A stretch of 43,613 bases of DNA, from assembly GCF_019038435.1 (NCBI RefSeq), contig NZ_JAGPOX010000077.1, positions 1-43,613 on the forward strand, written 5' to 3'. Positions 31,375 through 40,156 of this stretch are shown piece after piece. Source of the stretch: Nocardia alni (GTDB lineage Bacteria > Actinomycetota > Actinomycetes > Mycobacteriales > Mycobacteriaceae). The notes below the pieces were generated by a model, which made no database searches, had not been told where the DNA came from, and saw only the letters and a program-made list of their open reading frames with translations. The position numbers and the translations under genes were made by a program. Within the stretch, counting starts at the first letter, position 1. The number at the start of each line of letters is the position of its first letter.

Positions 31375-32826
31375 TTGACTGACGATCAGACCGCGGTAAA
31401 GGAACGCCAAGGCCCGTTGCGCCGCCTGCGCGGCGCGGATGGCGGATTCGACCGAACATTGATCGCCCCGATGATCCTCGGGTCGATCCTCAACCCGATC
31501 AACTCCTCGATCATCGCGGTGTCGTTGATCCCGATCGGCCGCGCGTTCGGCGCGCCGCCGGCGCAGACCGCCTGGCTGATCTCGGCGTTGTATCTGGCCA
31601 CCGCCGTGGGCCAGCCGGTCGTCGGGCGACTGGTCGACCTGTACGGTCCGCGGCGGCTGTTCCTGATCGGCACGGTGCTGACCGGCGTCGCCGGTGTGCT
31701 GGGCATGCTGGCGCCGAATTTGGCCGTGCTGATCGTGGCCCGGGTGATCCTGGGATTCGGCACCTGCGCGGGCTATCCGGCGTCGATGTATCTGCTGCGC
31801 AGCGAGGCCGAACGCACCGGCCACGACAGTCCGAGCGGGGTGCTGACGGTACTCGCGGTGGCCAATCAGACGATCGCGGTGATCGGGCCGTCGCTGGGCG
31901 GGTTGCTGATCGGACTGGGCGGGTGGCGCACCACCTTCGCGGTGAATGTGCCGCTGGCGCTGGCCGCGTTCGTGCTCGCGCTGCTGCGGTTCCCGAAAAC
32001 GTCTGCCCGCCAAGGATCTTCGTCCACCGCGTCGAGCATCGACTACCTCGGTATCGTGGCGTTCGCCGGCATGCTGGTCTCGGCGTTGCTGTTTCTGATG
32101 ACTCCGCGGCTGTCGAACATCTATCTGCTGGCGATCGCCGTCGTGGCCGCGGCCGTGCTGGCGGTGCGCGAGTTGCGCACCCGGGATCCGTTCATCGACC
32201 TGCGCATGCTGGGCGGCAACCTGCCGCTGGTGGCGACTTATGTGCGCAGTGTGCTCGCGGCGACGGTCAGTTACAGCTTCCTGTACGGGTTCACCCAGTG
32301 GCTCGAGGACGGCCGGGGGCTGAGCGCCTCGACCGCGGGCCTGGTGCTGCTGCCGGTGTTCGGCACCGCGATCCTGGTGTCCACGACCACCGGCCGGAGC
32401 CCGGAGATCCGCGGCAAACTCCTGTTCGGAGCGGTATTCCAGGTCGTGGCCTGTGCGTTGATGCTGGCGCTGCACGCCGGCACGGCGATCTGGTTGCTGA
32501 TCGGGCTGGCGCTGGTCATGGGCGTGCCGCAGGGGCTGCTGAGCCTGGCCAACCAGAACGCCGTCTACCGGCAGGCCGATCCGGCCCGGATGGGCTCCTC
32601 GGCGGGGTTGCTGCGGATGTTCAGCTACCTCGGCGCGCTCATCTCCTCGAGCGCCGACGGAATATTCTACGGACACACCGCCGATACCTCGGGCATGCAC
32701 CGGCTGGCACTGTTCGTGCTGGTCGTCTCCGGTCTTCTGGTGCTCATGACGGTGCTGGACAGGTCCCTGAAACGGGTGGGCGCCCGAATGGACAAGGCCG
32801 GAAAGCCTGAAAATACCCCGAATTAG
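31375..32826 (+). CDS. MFS transporter, DHA2-like drug efflux
   Basis: 483 residues with about 14 hydrophobic segments. TTG start at 31375 with GAGGTGGG upstream. Diagnostic segments are ILNPINSSIIAVSLIPIGRAFG in helix 1, the cytoplasmic loop QPVVGRLVDLYGPRRLFLIG (motif A, GxLaDrxGrkxxl form), and GPSLGGLLIGLGGWRTTFAVNVPLAL (motif C region). This is the proton-driven multidrug branch. It is co-transcribed with the MarR gene and followed by a hairpin terminator. The substrate is unknown. Confidence 0.9.
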   Translation: MTDDQTAVKERQGPLRRLRGADGGFDRTLIAPMILGSILNPINSSIIAVSLIPIGRAFGAPPAQTAWLISALYLATAVGQPVVGRLVDLYGPRRLFLIGTVLTGVAGVLGMLAPNLAVLIVARVILGFGTCAGYPASMYLLRSEAERTGHDSPSGVLTVLAVANQTIAVIGPSLGGLLIGLGGWRTTFAVNVPLALAAFVLALLRFPKTSARQGSSSTASSIDYLGIVAFAGMLVSALLFLMTPRLSNIYLLAIAVVAAAVLAVRELRTRDPFIDLRMLGGNLPLVATYVRSVLAATVSYSFLYGFTQWLEDGRGLSASTAGLVLLPVFGTAILVSTTTGRSPEIRGKLLFGAVFQVVACALMLALHAGTAIWLLIGLALVMGVPQGLLSLANQNAVYRQADPARMGSSAGLLRMFSYLGALISSSADGIFYGHTADTSGMHRLALFVLVVSGLLVLMTVLDRSLKRVGARMDKAGKPENTPN

Positions 32827-32877
32827 CTAGACGCTCGCTAAGCTCGGTGTGTCTCGATGAGCCGGGACAGCCCACCG

Positions 32878-32909
32878 GAGCGGGCCGCGAATGCCCCCGC
32901 GGCCCGCTC
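32878..32909 (+). terminator. Hairpin terminator after the MFS gene
   Basis: GAGCGGGCCGCG (32878-32889) pairs perfectly with CGCGGCCCGCTC (32898-32909) around an 8-nt loop, 51 bp past the MFS stop. No U-tract follows, as is common in actinobacteria. Confidence 0.75.
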
Positions 32910-32942
32910 TCCGTTGCAGTGACCGACGTTCGTGGGAGTGCC

Positions 32943-33137
32943 ATGCACGTGTCAGCCGACCCGAAAGTAGCTGCTGCACAGCTCCTTTCGAATATCAGGG
33001 CCGCTGGGTACACCGTCGAGGAGTTCATCGCGCTACTTCGGGTCGATCCGATGAGCGATACCACCCCGATGAGGCCGGTGCAGGATTTCTGGGTCATACC
33101 ACCGCGACGGGTGGGGTGTGCCGATACGTTGCCCTGA
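32943..33137 (+). CDS. Small unrecognised protein (64 residues)
   Basis: From ATG 32943, with GGGAG about 7 nt upstream. The first part, SADPKVAAAQLLSNIRAAGYTVEEFIALLRVDP, has clean amphipathic helices and non-random composition resembling a short helix-turn-helix or Xre-like fragment, and the tail is Pro/Arg-rich. It lies between two hairpins (32878-32909 and 33190-33214), as a monocistronic unit would. No family is recognised. Confidence 0.45.
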   Translation: MHVSADPKVAAAQLLSNIRAAGYTVEEFIALLRVDPMSDTTPMRPVQDFWVIPPRRVGCADTLP

Positions 33138-33189
33138 GATTCGCCATCGGATCGCGGCAAGTGTGCTCGGGATTCGCTGACTGGTATGG

Positions 33190-33214
33190 GCGTATTCGCC
33201 CGAGTCGAATACGC
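33190..33214. terminator. Hairpin between small gene and ARMT1-like gene
   Basis: GCGTATTC (33190-33197) and GAATACGC (33207-33214) form an 8-bp stem with a 9-nt loop, 53 bp after the small gene's stop and 42 bp before the next start. It could be a terminator or an operator for the downstream gene. Confidence 0.4.
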
Positions 33215-33255
33215 GGGCGGCGGTGTTCAGGCCCGGGGGAGTCCGGGGCGGGGCG

Positions 33256-34476
33256 ATGAGCCAGGATCGACATATGACCGATGAACCCACGCGGGATGCG
33301 CCGCCGATCCTCGCCGGAGTTCCGGGCACGTTCCCGCACAGCGTGTTCCACGACCGGCACCCCAAGCTCATCGACCAGGTGATCGCGGGGCGTCCGTATG
33401 CGAGTGCACAGCGTGCGGCTTTGCACCGGCTGCTCGCGCAGAGCGCCGACGGGGTGATCGAGCGTCCCGGCGACGACGCGCCGGACCTGGCCCAGTGGCT
33501 GATCTGGGGCCGGGGCCTGTGGGGCCGCCCGTGGGCCGAGGCGTCGTTCCTGTGGGCCGAGAGCTACTTCTACCGCCGGTTGCTCGGGGCGGTCGGCTAC
33601 TTCGGCCCCGGCGTGTGGCGCGGCGTCGATCCGTTCGAGCCGAAGAAATCCGCGGAACTGGATGGTCCGGAGGCCGCCGCCGAGATGGCCGCACTCGCCG
33701 AACTGTCCGCCGCCGCGGAATCGCCGGGCGCGCAGGGCGAACCGGTACGCGGTGGGCGCAGCGCCCGCGATGGATTGCTGGTCGCGGCGCTGTGGGGAAA
33801 CCAGGCCGATCTCGGATTCCAGCTCACCGCCGGGCCGGGGGGCCGCAGCGGACTGCTCGTGGACGACAGCGCCGCGCTGTGGCAGACGCTCGACGCGGCG
33901 AACGACGGCACGGTATGCCTGATCGCCGACAACGCGGGCCGGGAGCTGCTGCCGGATCTGGTTCTCGCGGACCACCTGCTCGGCGCCGGAGGGGCCGCCA
34001 GGGTGGTGGTCTATCTCAAACCGCAGCCGTACTACGTCTCCGACGCCACGCTGGACGATCTGCTGGCGGTGCTGCGCGTGCTGTGCGCGGCGGACGAACC
34101 GGGGACACGCGCGATCGGGCAGCGGCTGTGGCAGGCGATGGGCGCGGACCGGCTCGTGCCGCGGACTCACGAATTCTTCTGCGCCCCACTGACATATCAC
34201 GATATGCCCGCCGACCTGGCGGCCGAGCTGTCCGGCGCCGCGGTGACCATCCTCAAGGGCGACCTGAACTACCGCCGCCTGGTGGGCGACCGATACTGGC
34301 CGCCCACAACCGCTTTCGCCGATCTCGTGAGCTACTTCCCGTCACCGGTCGCGGCGCTGCGCACGCTCAAATGCGATGTGGCGGTGGGTCTGCCCGAGGG
34401 TCGCGCCGAGGAACTCGACGCGACGGATCCGAAATGGCGCACCAGCGGTGATTACGCCGTCATCCAGTGTGCTTGA
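33256..34476 (+). CDS. ARMT1/DUF89-family damage-control phosphatase
   Basis: 406 residues from ATG 33256 (ATG 33274 is also possible). The catalytic signatures of DUF89/ARMT1 are present: IADNAGRELLPDLVLADHLL (Asp-Asn metal site with following acidic residues), RVVVYLKPQPYYVSD, and LKGDLNYRRLVGDRYW, which supplies the Lys-Gly-Asp-Leu-Asn-Tyr-Arg anion site. The helical N-terminal part has DLAQWLIWGRGLWGRPWAEASFLWAESYFYRRLL. These metal-dependent phosphatases remove harmful sugar-phosphate by-products. ARMT1 was also reported as a carboxyl methyltransferase, which is debated. It stands alone and converges on the MFS-fusion gene. Confidence 0.87.
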   Translation: MSQDRHMTDEPTRDAPPILAGVPGTFPHSVFHDRHPKLIDQVIAGRPYASAQRAALHRLLAQSADGVIERPGDDAPDLAQWLIWGRGLWGRPWAEASFLWAESYFYRRLLGAVGYFGPGVWRGVDPFEPKKSAELDGPEAAAEMAALAELSAAAESPGAQGEPVRGGRSARDGLLVAALWGNQADLGFQLTAGPGGRSGLLVDDSAALWQTLDAANDGTVCLIADNAGRELLPDLVLADHLLGAGGAARVVVYLKPQPYYVSDATLDDLLAVLRVLCAADEPGTRAIGQRLWQAMGADRLVPRTHEFFCAPLTYHDMPADLAAELSGAAVTILKGDLNYRRLVGDRYWPPTTAFADLVSYFPSPVAALRTLKCDVAVGLPEGRAEELDATDPKWRTSGDYAVIQCA

Positions 34477-34637
34477 TCGGTTCTGCGCCCCGGTGAGCAC
34501 CCGCTGCGAGCGGTCGGCCTGTGCGTTGCTTCGGCGTCTGCCCGGCGCCGCTCCGGTACGCGGCGTGATCGTCCCGTCGGGGAAATCCCCGGGCGCGGTA
34601 TAGCGCCGGCCCGATCCGGCCACGCGTGCGATCCCTT

Positions 34638-37343
34638 CTACGCGACTGGGTTCGTCGGTGTATCGAAGTGCAGGTCCAGGTAGGGTTCGCGCAGGCCGTC
34701 GATCGTCACGGTCCCCGAGACCGGGGGATATCCGCTGGCGCACAGCGTGTAATCCCCGGGTACGAGATCGGTCAGCGCGTACGTGCCGGTGTCGTCGGCG
34801 ACGGCATTGGCCACGACCGTCCCGTCCCCCGCGAGCAAGGTGATCCGGGCGCCGGGGATCGGGTTGTCGGTCCGGTTGTGCCGCACCACACCGTCGATCC
34901 GGGCGGCGTGCGGGAGGACCAGATCGCAACCGGTCGGGTCGTCCGGGCCGATGGTGGCCGTGACGGCGACCGGACGGAATCCGGGCGCGCTCGCGGTGAC
35001 GGTGAACAGACCCGGGAACAGGTTGGGCACCATGTACTTTCCGTCCGCGCCGGAGGCAGCCGCGCCGACGACCTCGCCGCGGATCTCGGTGACCACGAGG
35101 GTGGCCGTGGTCACCGGCTCGCCGTCGGGAGCCGTGACCCGTCCGGAAAGCGCCGTGCCGCCGGACAATACGACGTCGTGCACCACCCGCCGGCCGTTCA
35201 CGGTCAGAGCGGTGGCGTGCGGCTTGTAGTCCTCGGCCGCCACGATCACCACATACCGGCCCGGCGGCGGCAGGAGCAGGTCGTAGGCGCCGTCGGTGCG
35301 GGAGCGGGCCCGCCCGTGCTGATGCCCGCCGTGGTCGATCAGGGTCAAGGTGGCCCCGGGGACCGGTCGCCCGGCCGAGTCGGCGACGTAGCCGCCGATG
35401 CCGGACGTGCGGCCGCCCTCATCGCCGGACGTCGTCATCGCCCCGCGCGTTATCTCGTCGAAGGGGAGTCGCAGCGGTGCGGTGCGCCCGGTGACGACCG
35501 GCGCTGCGCTCTGTGCGGGACGTGTCACGAGCGCGTCGGTCGAATCGGTCTCGACGGGCAGCGCGATTCCTTGCAACGTGTCCAGCCCCGCCACGGCGTC
35601 GGCGGATACCTCGGCATCCAGGACCCCGAGATCCTTTGTGCGCCCGCGGATCAGCGAGGCCAGCGCCGCGACCACCGACAGCCCGATCGCCATCGAGAAC
35701 ACCACCACCAGACCGTTGTGGAACGGCTGCGCGATCAGATGCGGGAAGAACTGCCGCCCGGTGAGCGTGGCGGAGTTGGCGGCGGGCAACTGCCCCAGGA
35801 TCTGCGGCCCGAGCAGATGCGCGATCGGGTTGTAGCCCAGGAACGCGGCGAACAGCACTCCCACCGGCGGCAGACCGGCGATCGTCGAGGCCGCCTGGGC
35901 CGGGACGCCCTGCTGGGTGAGGCCGCTGAACAGGGTGTGCGGCATGGATCCGGCCAGCCCGGCGATCATCAGTGAGAAGAACAGGCCCATCGACAGCACC
36001 ATGCCCGCGTTCTGGAACGTCGCGCGCATTCCCGAGGCCGCGCCGCGGGCGGCGGCCGGGACGCTGGACATGATGATCGCGGTATTCGGCGCGGCGAACA
36101 GTCCACTGCCCAGCCCGTTCACGAATATCAGCAGCGCGAAGACCCAGTAGTTGAAATCCGTGGGCAGCACCAGCATTCCGGCGAACGCGGCGGCCATCAC
36201 CACGAATCCGGCCGCCGCGAACAGCCGCGCGCCGAACCGATCCGACAGATATCCGGCGATCGGCCCGGCGACCAGGAACCCGATCGTCAGTGGCAGCAAA
36301 TAGATTCCGGCCCACAGCGGAGTGTCGGCGTAGTCGAAGCCGTGCAGCGGCAGCCAGATGCCCTGCAGCCAGATGATCAGCATGAATTGCATTCCGCCCC
36401 GGGCGATCGCGCCCAGGAGCGTGGCCCCGTTACCGCCCGCGAACAACGCGTTGCGGAACAGCCCCAACGGGAACATCGGCTCGGCGATCCGCAACTCCAC
36501 CACGCAGAACAGGATCAGGATCAGTACGCCGCCGATCAGCCCGGCCAGCACCCACGGATCGGTCCAGCCCATGGTGTGCCCGCCGTACGGCTGGATGCCG
36601 TAGGTGATCGCGGCGAGTAGCGCGGTCAGGCCCACGGCGAAGGTCAGGTTGCCCCACCAGTCCATCCGCCCGCTCGTGCGTATGCCCGTCTCGTGCAGCG
36701 ACCGGTAGGCCCACACCGTGCCGATGATCCCGATGGGCACGTTCACCCAGAAGACCGCACGCCAATCCCAGGACACCAGCACGCCGCCCAGGATCAACCC
36801 GACGAACGACCCGGCGATACCGGCGACCATGTTGACGCCCAACGCCATTCCGCGCTGGGTGACCGGGAAGGCGTCGGTGAGGATGGCCGCGGAATTGGCC
36901 ATCAGCATCGAGCCGCCCACGGCCTGCACCAGCCGCCAGCCGATCAGCCACAGCGCACCGGCCGCGCCGTGCGCCGGGTCCAGCGACAGGATCACCGAGG
37001 TGATGGTGAATATCGCGAATCCGGCGTTGTAGATCCGCACCCGGCCCCACATGTCCCCCAGGCGCCCGAACGCGACCACCAGCACCGCGGTGACGAGCAT
37101 GTAGCCCATCAGCACCCACAGCAGGTAACTGATGTTGCTGGCCTGCAAGGGATCCAGGTGGATGCCGTTGAAGATGCCGGGCAGCGAGATCAGCACGATC
37201 GAGGCGTTGACCGTGGCGAGCAGTATGCCGAGCGTCGTATTGGTCAGGGCCACCCACTTGTAGCGGGGATGGTCGACGCCGATCCAGGCGCGACGCCCGG
37301 AGGGGCCCTGGTCCGCCGAGCGGGTCAGTTCTTCGATAGCCAT
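34638..37343 (-). CDS. MFS (DHA2) transporter fused to three carboxypeptidase-regulatory-like repeats
   Basis: 901 residues. Residues 30-567 are a 14-helix MFS drug exporter (ASIVLISLPGIFNGI helix 1; GRLGDMWGRVRIYNAG motif A; AGIAGSFVGLILGGVLVSWDWRAVFWVNVP motif C). A linker follows (570-645), then three beta-sandwich repeats of about 82 residues at 647-728, 730-813 and 814-894. Each has the pattern GxV.D..G.PVPGA.LTL, DGxY.L.LPPGRYxV.A, as in CarboxypepD_reg/CNA-B-type domains. With 14 helices both termini are expected to be cytoplasmic, which is odd because such sandwiches are usually extracellular. It is second in an operon 49 bp after a MarR repressor. The substrate and role of the repeats are unknown. 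Confidence 0.9.
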   Translation of the reverse strand: MAIEELTRSADQGPSGRRAWIGVDHPRYKWVALTNTTLGILLATVNASIVLISLPGIFNGIHLDPLQASNISYLLWVLMGYMLVTAVLVVAFGRLGDMWGRVRIYNAGFAIFTITSVILSLDPAHGAAGALWLIGWRLVQAVGGSMLMANSAAILTDAFPVTQRGMALGVNMVAGIAGSFVGLILGGVLVSWDWRAVFWVNVPIGIIGTVWAYRSLHETGIRTSGRMDWWGNLTFAVGLTALLAAITYGIQPYGGHTMGWTDPWVLAGLIGGVLILILFCVVELRIAEPMFPLGLFRNALFAGGNGATLLGAIARGGMQFMLIIWLQGIWLPLHGFDYADTPLWAGIYLLPLTIGFLVAGPIAGYLSDRFGARLFAAAGFVVMAAAFAGMLVLPTDFNYWVFALLIFVNGLGSGLFAAPNTAIIMSSVPAAARGAASGMRATFQNAGMVLSMGLFFSLMIAGLAGSMPHTLFSGLTQQGVPAQAASTIAGLPPVGVLFAAFLGYNPIAHLLGPQILGQLPAANSATLTGRQFFPHLIAQPFHNGLVVVFSMAIGLSVVAALASLIRGRTKDLGVLDAEVSADAVAGLDTLQGIALPVETDSTDALVTRPAQSAAPVVTGRTAPLRLPFDEITRGAMTTSGDEGGRTSGIGGYVADSAGRPVPGATLTLIDHGGHQHGRARSRTDGAYDLLLPPPGRYVVIVAAEDYKPHATALTVNGRRVVHDVVLSGGTALSGRVTAPDGEPVTTATLVVTEIRGEVVGAAASGADGKYMVPNLFPGLFTVTASAPGFRPVAVTATIGPDDPTGCDLVLPHAARIDGVVRHNRTDNPIPGARITLLAGDGTVVANAVADDTGTYALTDLVPGDYTLCASGYPPVSGTVTIDGLREPYLDLHFDTPTNPVA

Positions 37344-37392
37344 CGATCTGTTCCATCCGTCGAACTGGCGGGGACCGAAATCCCTGCCGCAC

Positions 37393-37884
37393 TTACTTTC
37401 TGGGTGACGCTATGGTATCCGGTTGCGCCGCAGGGTGTTTCAGTGGCCGAGTCACCTGCCGCACGATGGGCAGCGCGGCCCGCACGGCCGCGTCCAGCTC
37501 GTCGCGCTCGCCGACGGGCAGGGCGGCGATGCGTTCGCCGAGCCAGTCCTGGCCGTCGCGCCGGCGTTGGGCGAGCATCGTGCGACCGGCCTCGGTGACC
37601 TCGACCAGACAGACGCGCCCGTCCTGGGGATCGGGCAGCCGGATGAGCAGGCCCGCCCGCTGGAGCTTCTGCACCAGTTGCGTCATCGACGGCTGGGTGA
37701 CCCCCTCGGCCGCCGCGAGCGCGGTGATCCGCATAGGCCCCTCCCGCTCCAGCCGCCCCAACGTGGACATGGTGGTCAGCGTCATCCCATAGCGATTGGG
37801 CATTTGACGCACCAACATCGCGGACACCTCGAGCAGGGCCGCCGCGAGCTCGCGCACGTCCTCGTCGGGGTGAGTTCCGCCCAT
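37393..37884 (-). CDS. MarR-family repressor of the MFS-fusion operon
   Basis: 163 residues from ATG 37884. Winged helix MTLTTMSTLGRLEREGPMRITALAAAEGVTQPSMTQLVQKLQRAGLLIRLPDPQDGRVCLVEVTEAG (about 33-99) with the DPQDGR wing. A single cysteine lies in the wing strand. It is followed after 49 bp by the MFS-fusion gene. A perfect 17-bp dyad 24-40 bp upstream of the start is the probable operator, so it should repress itself and the exporter until a ligand binds. Confidence 0.9.
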   Translation of the reverse strand: MGGTHPDEDVRELAAALLEVSAMLVRQMPNRYGMTLTTMSTLGRLEREGPMRITALAAAEGVTQPSMTQLVQKLQRAGLLIRLPDPQDGRVCLVEVTEAGRTMLAQRRRDGQDWLGERIAALPVGERDELDAAVRAALPIVRQVTRPLKHPAAQPDTIASPRK

Positions 37885-38246
37885 ACTGTTGTGTGTATCA
37901 CACACCTACATAGGCTACCTATGTTTCGGCGAATCTGAAACCTCCTCCCGGCGCAACTGTGATTTCTCCAGTCTCTCGGCGATCAAAGCCGCTGGATTGA
38001 GATTCTCATTTTAGGCGAATTGCATTCTCGGAAGTCCTATGATCAATGCGCACCACCCGAAGCAATCCATGGCGGCCGGCCGCGCAGGAATACCTCCACC
38101 GCGCCGGCGCCCGACTCCGCAATCGACCGATCGCGACTACCCCGCCCATGGCTGGCCCTGCCGGAAAAGAGCAGGCGGCCATTACCGGTCATGTATCCCA
38201 TCTGCCCCTGAATCCGAATCTCACCGAAGTAGCTAGGTAACACATC
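37885..38246. other. Intergenic region between divergent MarR and MFS genes
   Basis: Beyond the MarR operator at 37908-37924 I see a short dyad TGAGA-T-TCTCA (37998-38008) and a 12-bp palindrome GCGGCCGGCCGC (38072-38083). Small open frames here lack ribosome sites and protein-like composition. The segment is less GC-rich than its flanks near 37990-38045, where the promoter of the rightward MFS gene may lie. Confidence 0.45.
37908..37924. promoter_or_regulatory. MarR operator candidate
   Basis: ACATAGG-CTA-CCTATGT is a perfect 17-bp dyad, with an adjacent imperfect one, GTGTG-TATCA-CACAC (37891-37905), between it and the marR start. Size and position match MarR-family sites. Confidence 0.75.
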
Positions 38247-39890
38247 GTGGCTGAACCGACAGACATCCAACATCCACAGCCATCCGCAGCTGAGGACATG
38301 GGCCGCATCGACTCCACCAACTGGGGTCGCCTCGTCGCAATCCTCGTCGCACTGGTGCTCTACTCGGAGATTGCGCCGATGCAGCTCGGCATGGTCTCGA
38401 TCATCGTGCCGAAATTCGCGGCGTCGTTCCCCGGCGCGGGAGCCGGCGTGACCTGGGCAGTCACGATCGTCGGCATCGCGGGCGGCGCCACCATGGCGCT
38501 GCTGGGCAAGCTCGGCGACCTGATCGGCAAGAAGCGCATGACGCTGCTGTGCGGTCTGCTGTTCCTGATCGGCGCCCTACTGTGCGTATTCACCTCGAGC
38601 TGGCCACTGTTCCTGGTCGGGCGTGCCCTGGGCGGTGCGTCCTGGGCGCTGACCGCCGTCGAGTACGGCCTTGTCAGGGATCTTCTGCCGCGCAAATGGA
38701 TTCCCATCGCGATCGGCGTCATCGGCACCGGGTTCGGCATCGGCGCGGTGCTCACGCCCATCATCTGCGGCGCGCTGACCGACCACTACAGCTGGCGGGC
38801 GGTCTTCTGGTTCCTCATCATCTACGTGGTGGTCACCACGCCGCTGGTGATGATCTTCGTCCCCGAGTCGCCGTTCCGGATCAAACAACGGCTCGACATC
38901 TTGGGCGCCGTGCTGTTCGGCGGCTCCATCGGCCTGATTCTCGTGTATGTCAGTGAGGGTTCCAGCTGGGGCTGGGTGCACGCTACTTCCCTGGCCTACC
39001 TCATCATCGGTGTGGTTCTGTTCGCTGGGTTCATCGCATGGGAATTGCGGACGCCCGAGCCGATGATCGAGTTGTCGCTGCTGCGGTCCCGGGCGGTCGC
39101 GATCCCGATGGCGGTGGCATTCCTGTTCACCCTGGGCATCGCCACGGTCAACATCCTGATCGCGTACATGTTCCAGACGCCGAAGGCCCCGGCACTGGAG
39201 GGGCAGATCGTGGCCGGCGCGGCAGCCAAGGCACATGTTCCGGCGTCGCTCGTGGCCAAGTTCGTCACCTTCCGGGGCGATATCAGCTACGCCAACGGCT
39301 TCTCGGTCCTGCAGATGGCACTGCACATCACCGTCTGGACCGCGCTGTTCGGCATGATCTTCGGCGTTGTCGGCGGCTGGCTGTGTCGCCGCTTCGGCGC
39401 CCGCTTCCTGCTGATCATCAGCGGCGTGTTCCTGCTGATCGCGTGCGCGCTGTGGGTCAAGTGGCACTCGAGCTGGCAGGAGCAGGTGTTCATCGGCGTG
39501 CTGTACGGAATAGCCTTCGGGTTCTACTACGCGTCGAACCCGAACCTGCTCGTGGACGCCGTCCCCGCCGAGCGTCAGGGCGTCAGCGCCGGCATGCTGG
39601 CGGTCTTCGGCTCCATCGGCACCTCCGTCGGCACCGCCATCTTCACCGCGATCGCGGGCGCTCACCCCTTCCAACTGGTCGCCAACCAGGGGGGTAAAAC
39701 GATCGTCAGCAATATCCCGAGCGTTTACACCGATTCCGCCTACAGCCTGTCCTACATCGCGATCGGCGTCATACCGGCCGCTCTGACAGTGCTGCTCGCC
39801 GTAGCCCTGCGCACCGGCCGTACACCCGCGCGCGGCGGCGCCCCCGAGGCGGCCCTACTGACCGCGCAGGAAGGCGCCGGAGCGGTCTGA
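38247..39890 (+). CDS. MFS transporter (DHA2-like)
   Basis: 547 residues from GTG 38247; the ribosome site (AGGT) is weak. About 14 helices: LYSEIAPMQLGMVSIIVPKFAASFP (helix 1 with an embedded Glu), GKLGDLIGKKRMTLLCG motif A, and GIGAVLTPIICGALTDHYSWRAVFWFL motif C region. A loop of about 45 residues (MFQTPKAPALEGQIVAGAAAKAHVPASLVAKF) interrupts the second half, with a Val/Ala-rich segment. Export of a hydrophobic compound is likely; the substrate is unknown. It has no dedicated regulator beside it. Two hairpins follow. Confidence 0.88.
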   Translation: MAEPTDIQHPQPSAAEDMGRIDSTNWGRLVAILVALVLYSEIAPMQLGMVSIIVPKFAASFPGAGAGVTWAVTIVGIAGGATMALLGKLGDLIGKKRMTLLCGLLFLIGALLCVFTSSWPLFLVGRALGGASWALTAVEYGLVRDLLPRKWIPIAIGVIGTGFGIGAVLTPIICGALTDHYSWRAVFWFLIIYVVVTTPLVMIFVPESPFRIKQRLDILGAVLFGGSIGLILVYVSEGSSWGWVHATSLAYLIIGVVLFAGFIAWELRTPEPMIELSLLRSRAVAIPMAVAFLFTLGIATVNILIAYMFQTPKAPALEGQIVAGAAAKAHVPASLVAKFVTFRGDISYANGFSVLQMALHITVWTALFGMIFGVVGGWLCRRFGARFLLIISGVFLLIACALWVKWHSSWQEQVFIGVLYGIAFGFYYASNPNLLVDAVPAERQGVSAGMLAVFGSIGTSVGTAIFTAIAGAHPFQLVANQGGKTIVSNIPSVYTDSAYSLSYIAIGVIPAALTVLLAVALRTGRTPARGGAPEAALLTAQEGAGAV

Positions 39891-39902
39891 CACACCTGAA
39901 AA

Positions 39903-39940
39903 CCCGGTCCGGGCCGGACGCTTCCGGCCCGGACATCGGG
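39903..39940 (+). terminator. Terminator hairpin of the MFS gene
   Basis: GTCCGGGCCGGA (39907-39918) pairs perfectly with 39923-39934 around the loop CGCT, and outer CCCG/CGGG (39903-39906, 39937-39940) extends it. It begins 12 bp after the stop codon. Confidence 0.8.
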
Positions 39941-39950
39941 TGAGACGGTT

Positions 39951-39988
39951 ATCGATTCTCCGACGTGTCGACACGTCGGAGAATCGAT
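39951..39988. repeat. Perfect 38-bp palindrome without spacer
   Basis: The first 19 bases (starting ATCGATTCTC, ending CGTGTC) are followed directly by their exact reverse complement, then TTTTCTC. Short arms TGAGA (39941-39945) and TCTCA (39991-39995) flank it. It may be a second terminator or the site of a dimeric DNA-binding protein. Confidence 0.85.
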
Positions 39989-40092
39989 TTTCTCAGCGTC
40001 ACCCCGGGTTACGCAGTGCGTGTCGTACGGAATGCGTGGACGATCCGATTGGCATGGCTGGCCTATGTGGACCGCGGGAACGAGGACAACGA

Positions 40093-40139
40093 ACTGCGCC
40101 GTACAGCCACGACCAGCAGGTGTGGCTGTACGGCGCAGT
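40093..40139 (-). terminator. Terminator hairpin of the acyl-CoA operon
   Basis: An 18-bp perfect stem (40093-40110 with 40122-40139; starts ACTGCGCCGTAC) and 11-nt loop lies 18 bp beyond the stop of the leftward ligase gene. Confidence 0.8.
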
Positions 40140-40156
40140 GTGCGAAAGGATCCGAA

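Larger units (their letters stand above)
39891..40156. other. Convergent intergenic region with three hairpins
   Basis: This gap between the MFS stop and the 3' end of the acyl-CoA ligase contains three strong inverted repeats (39903-39940, 39951-39988, 40093-40139), listed separately. Small open frames here are not supported. Confidence 0.6.

Noticed and set aside
38020..38273. Several 60-76-residue frames upstream of the MFS gene
   Set aside because: Mutually overlapping on both strands, without ribosome sites or family similarity.
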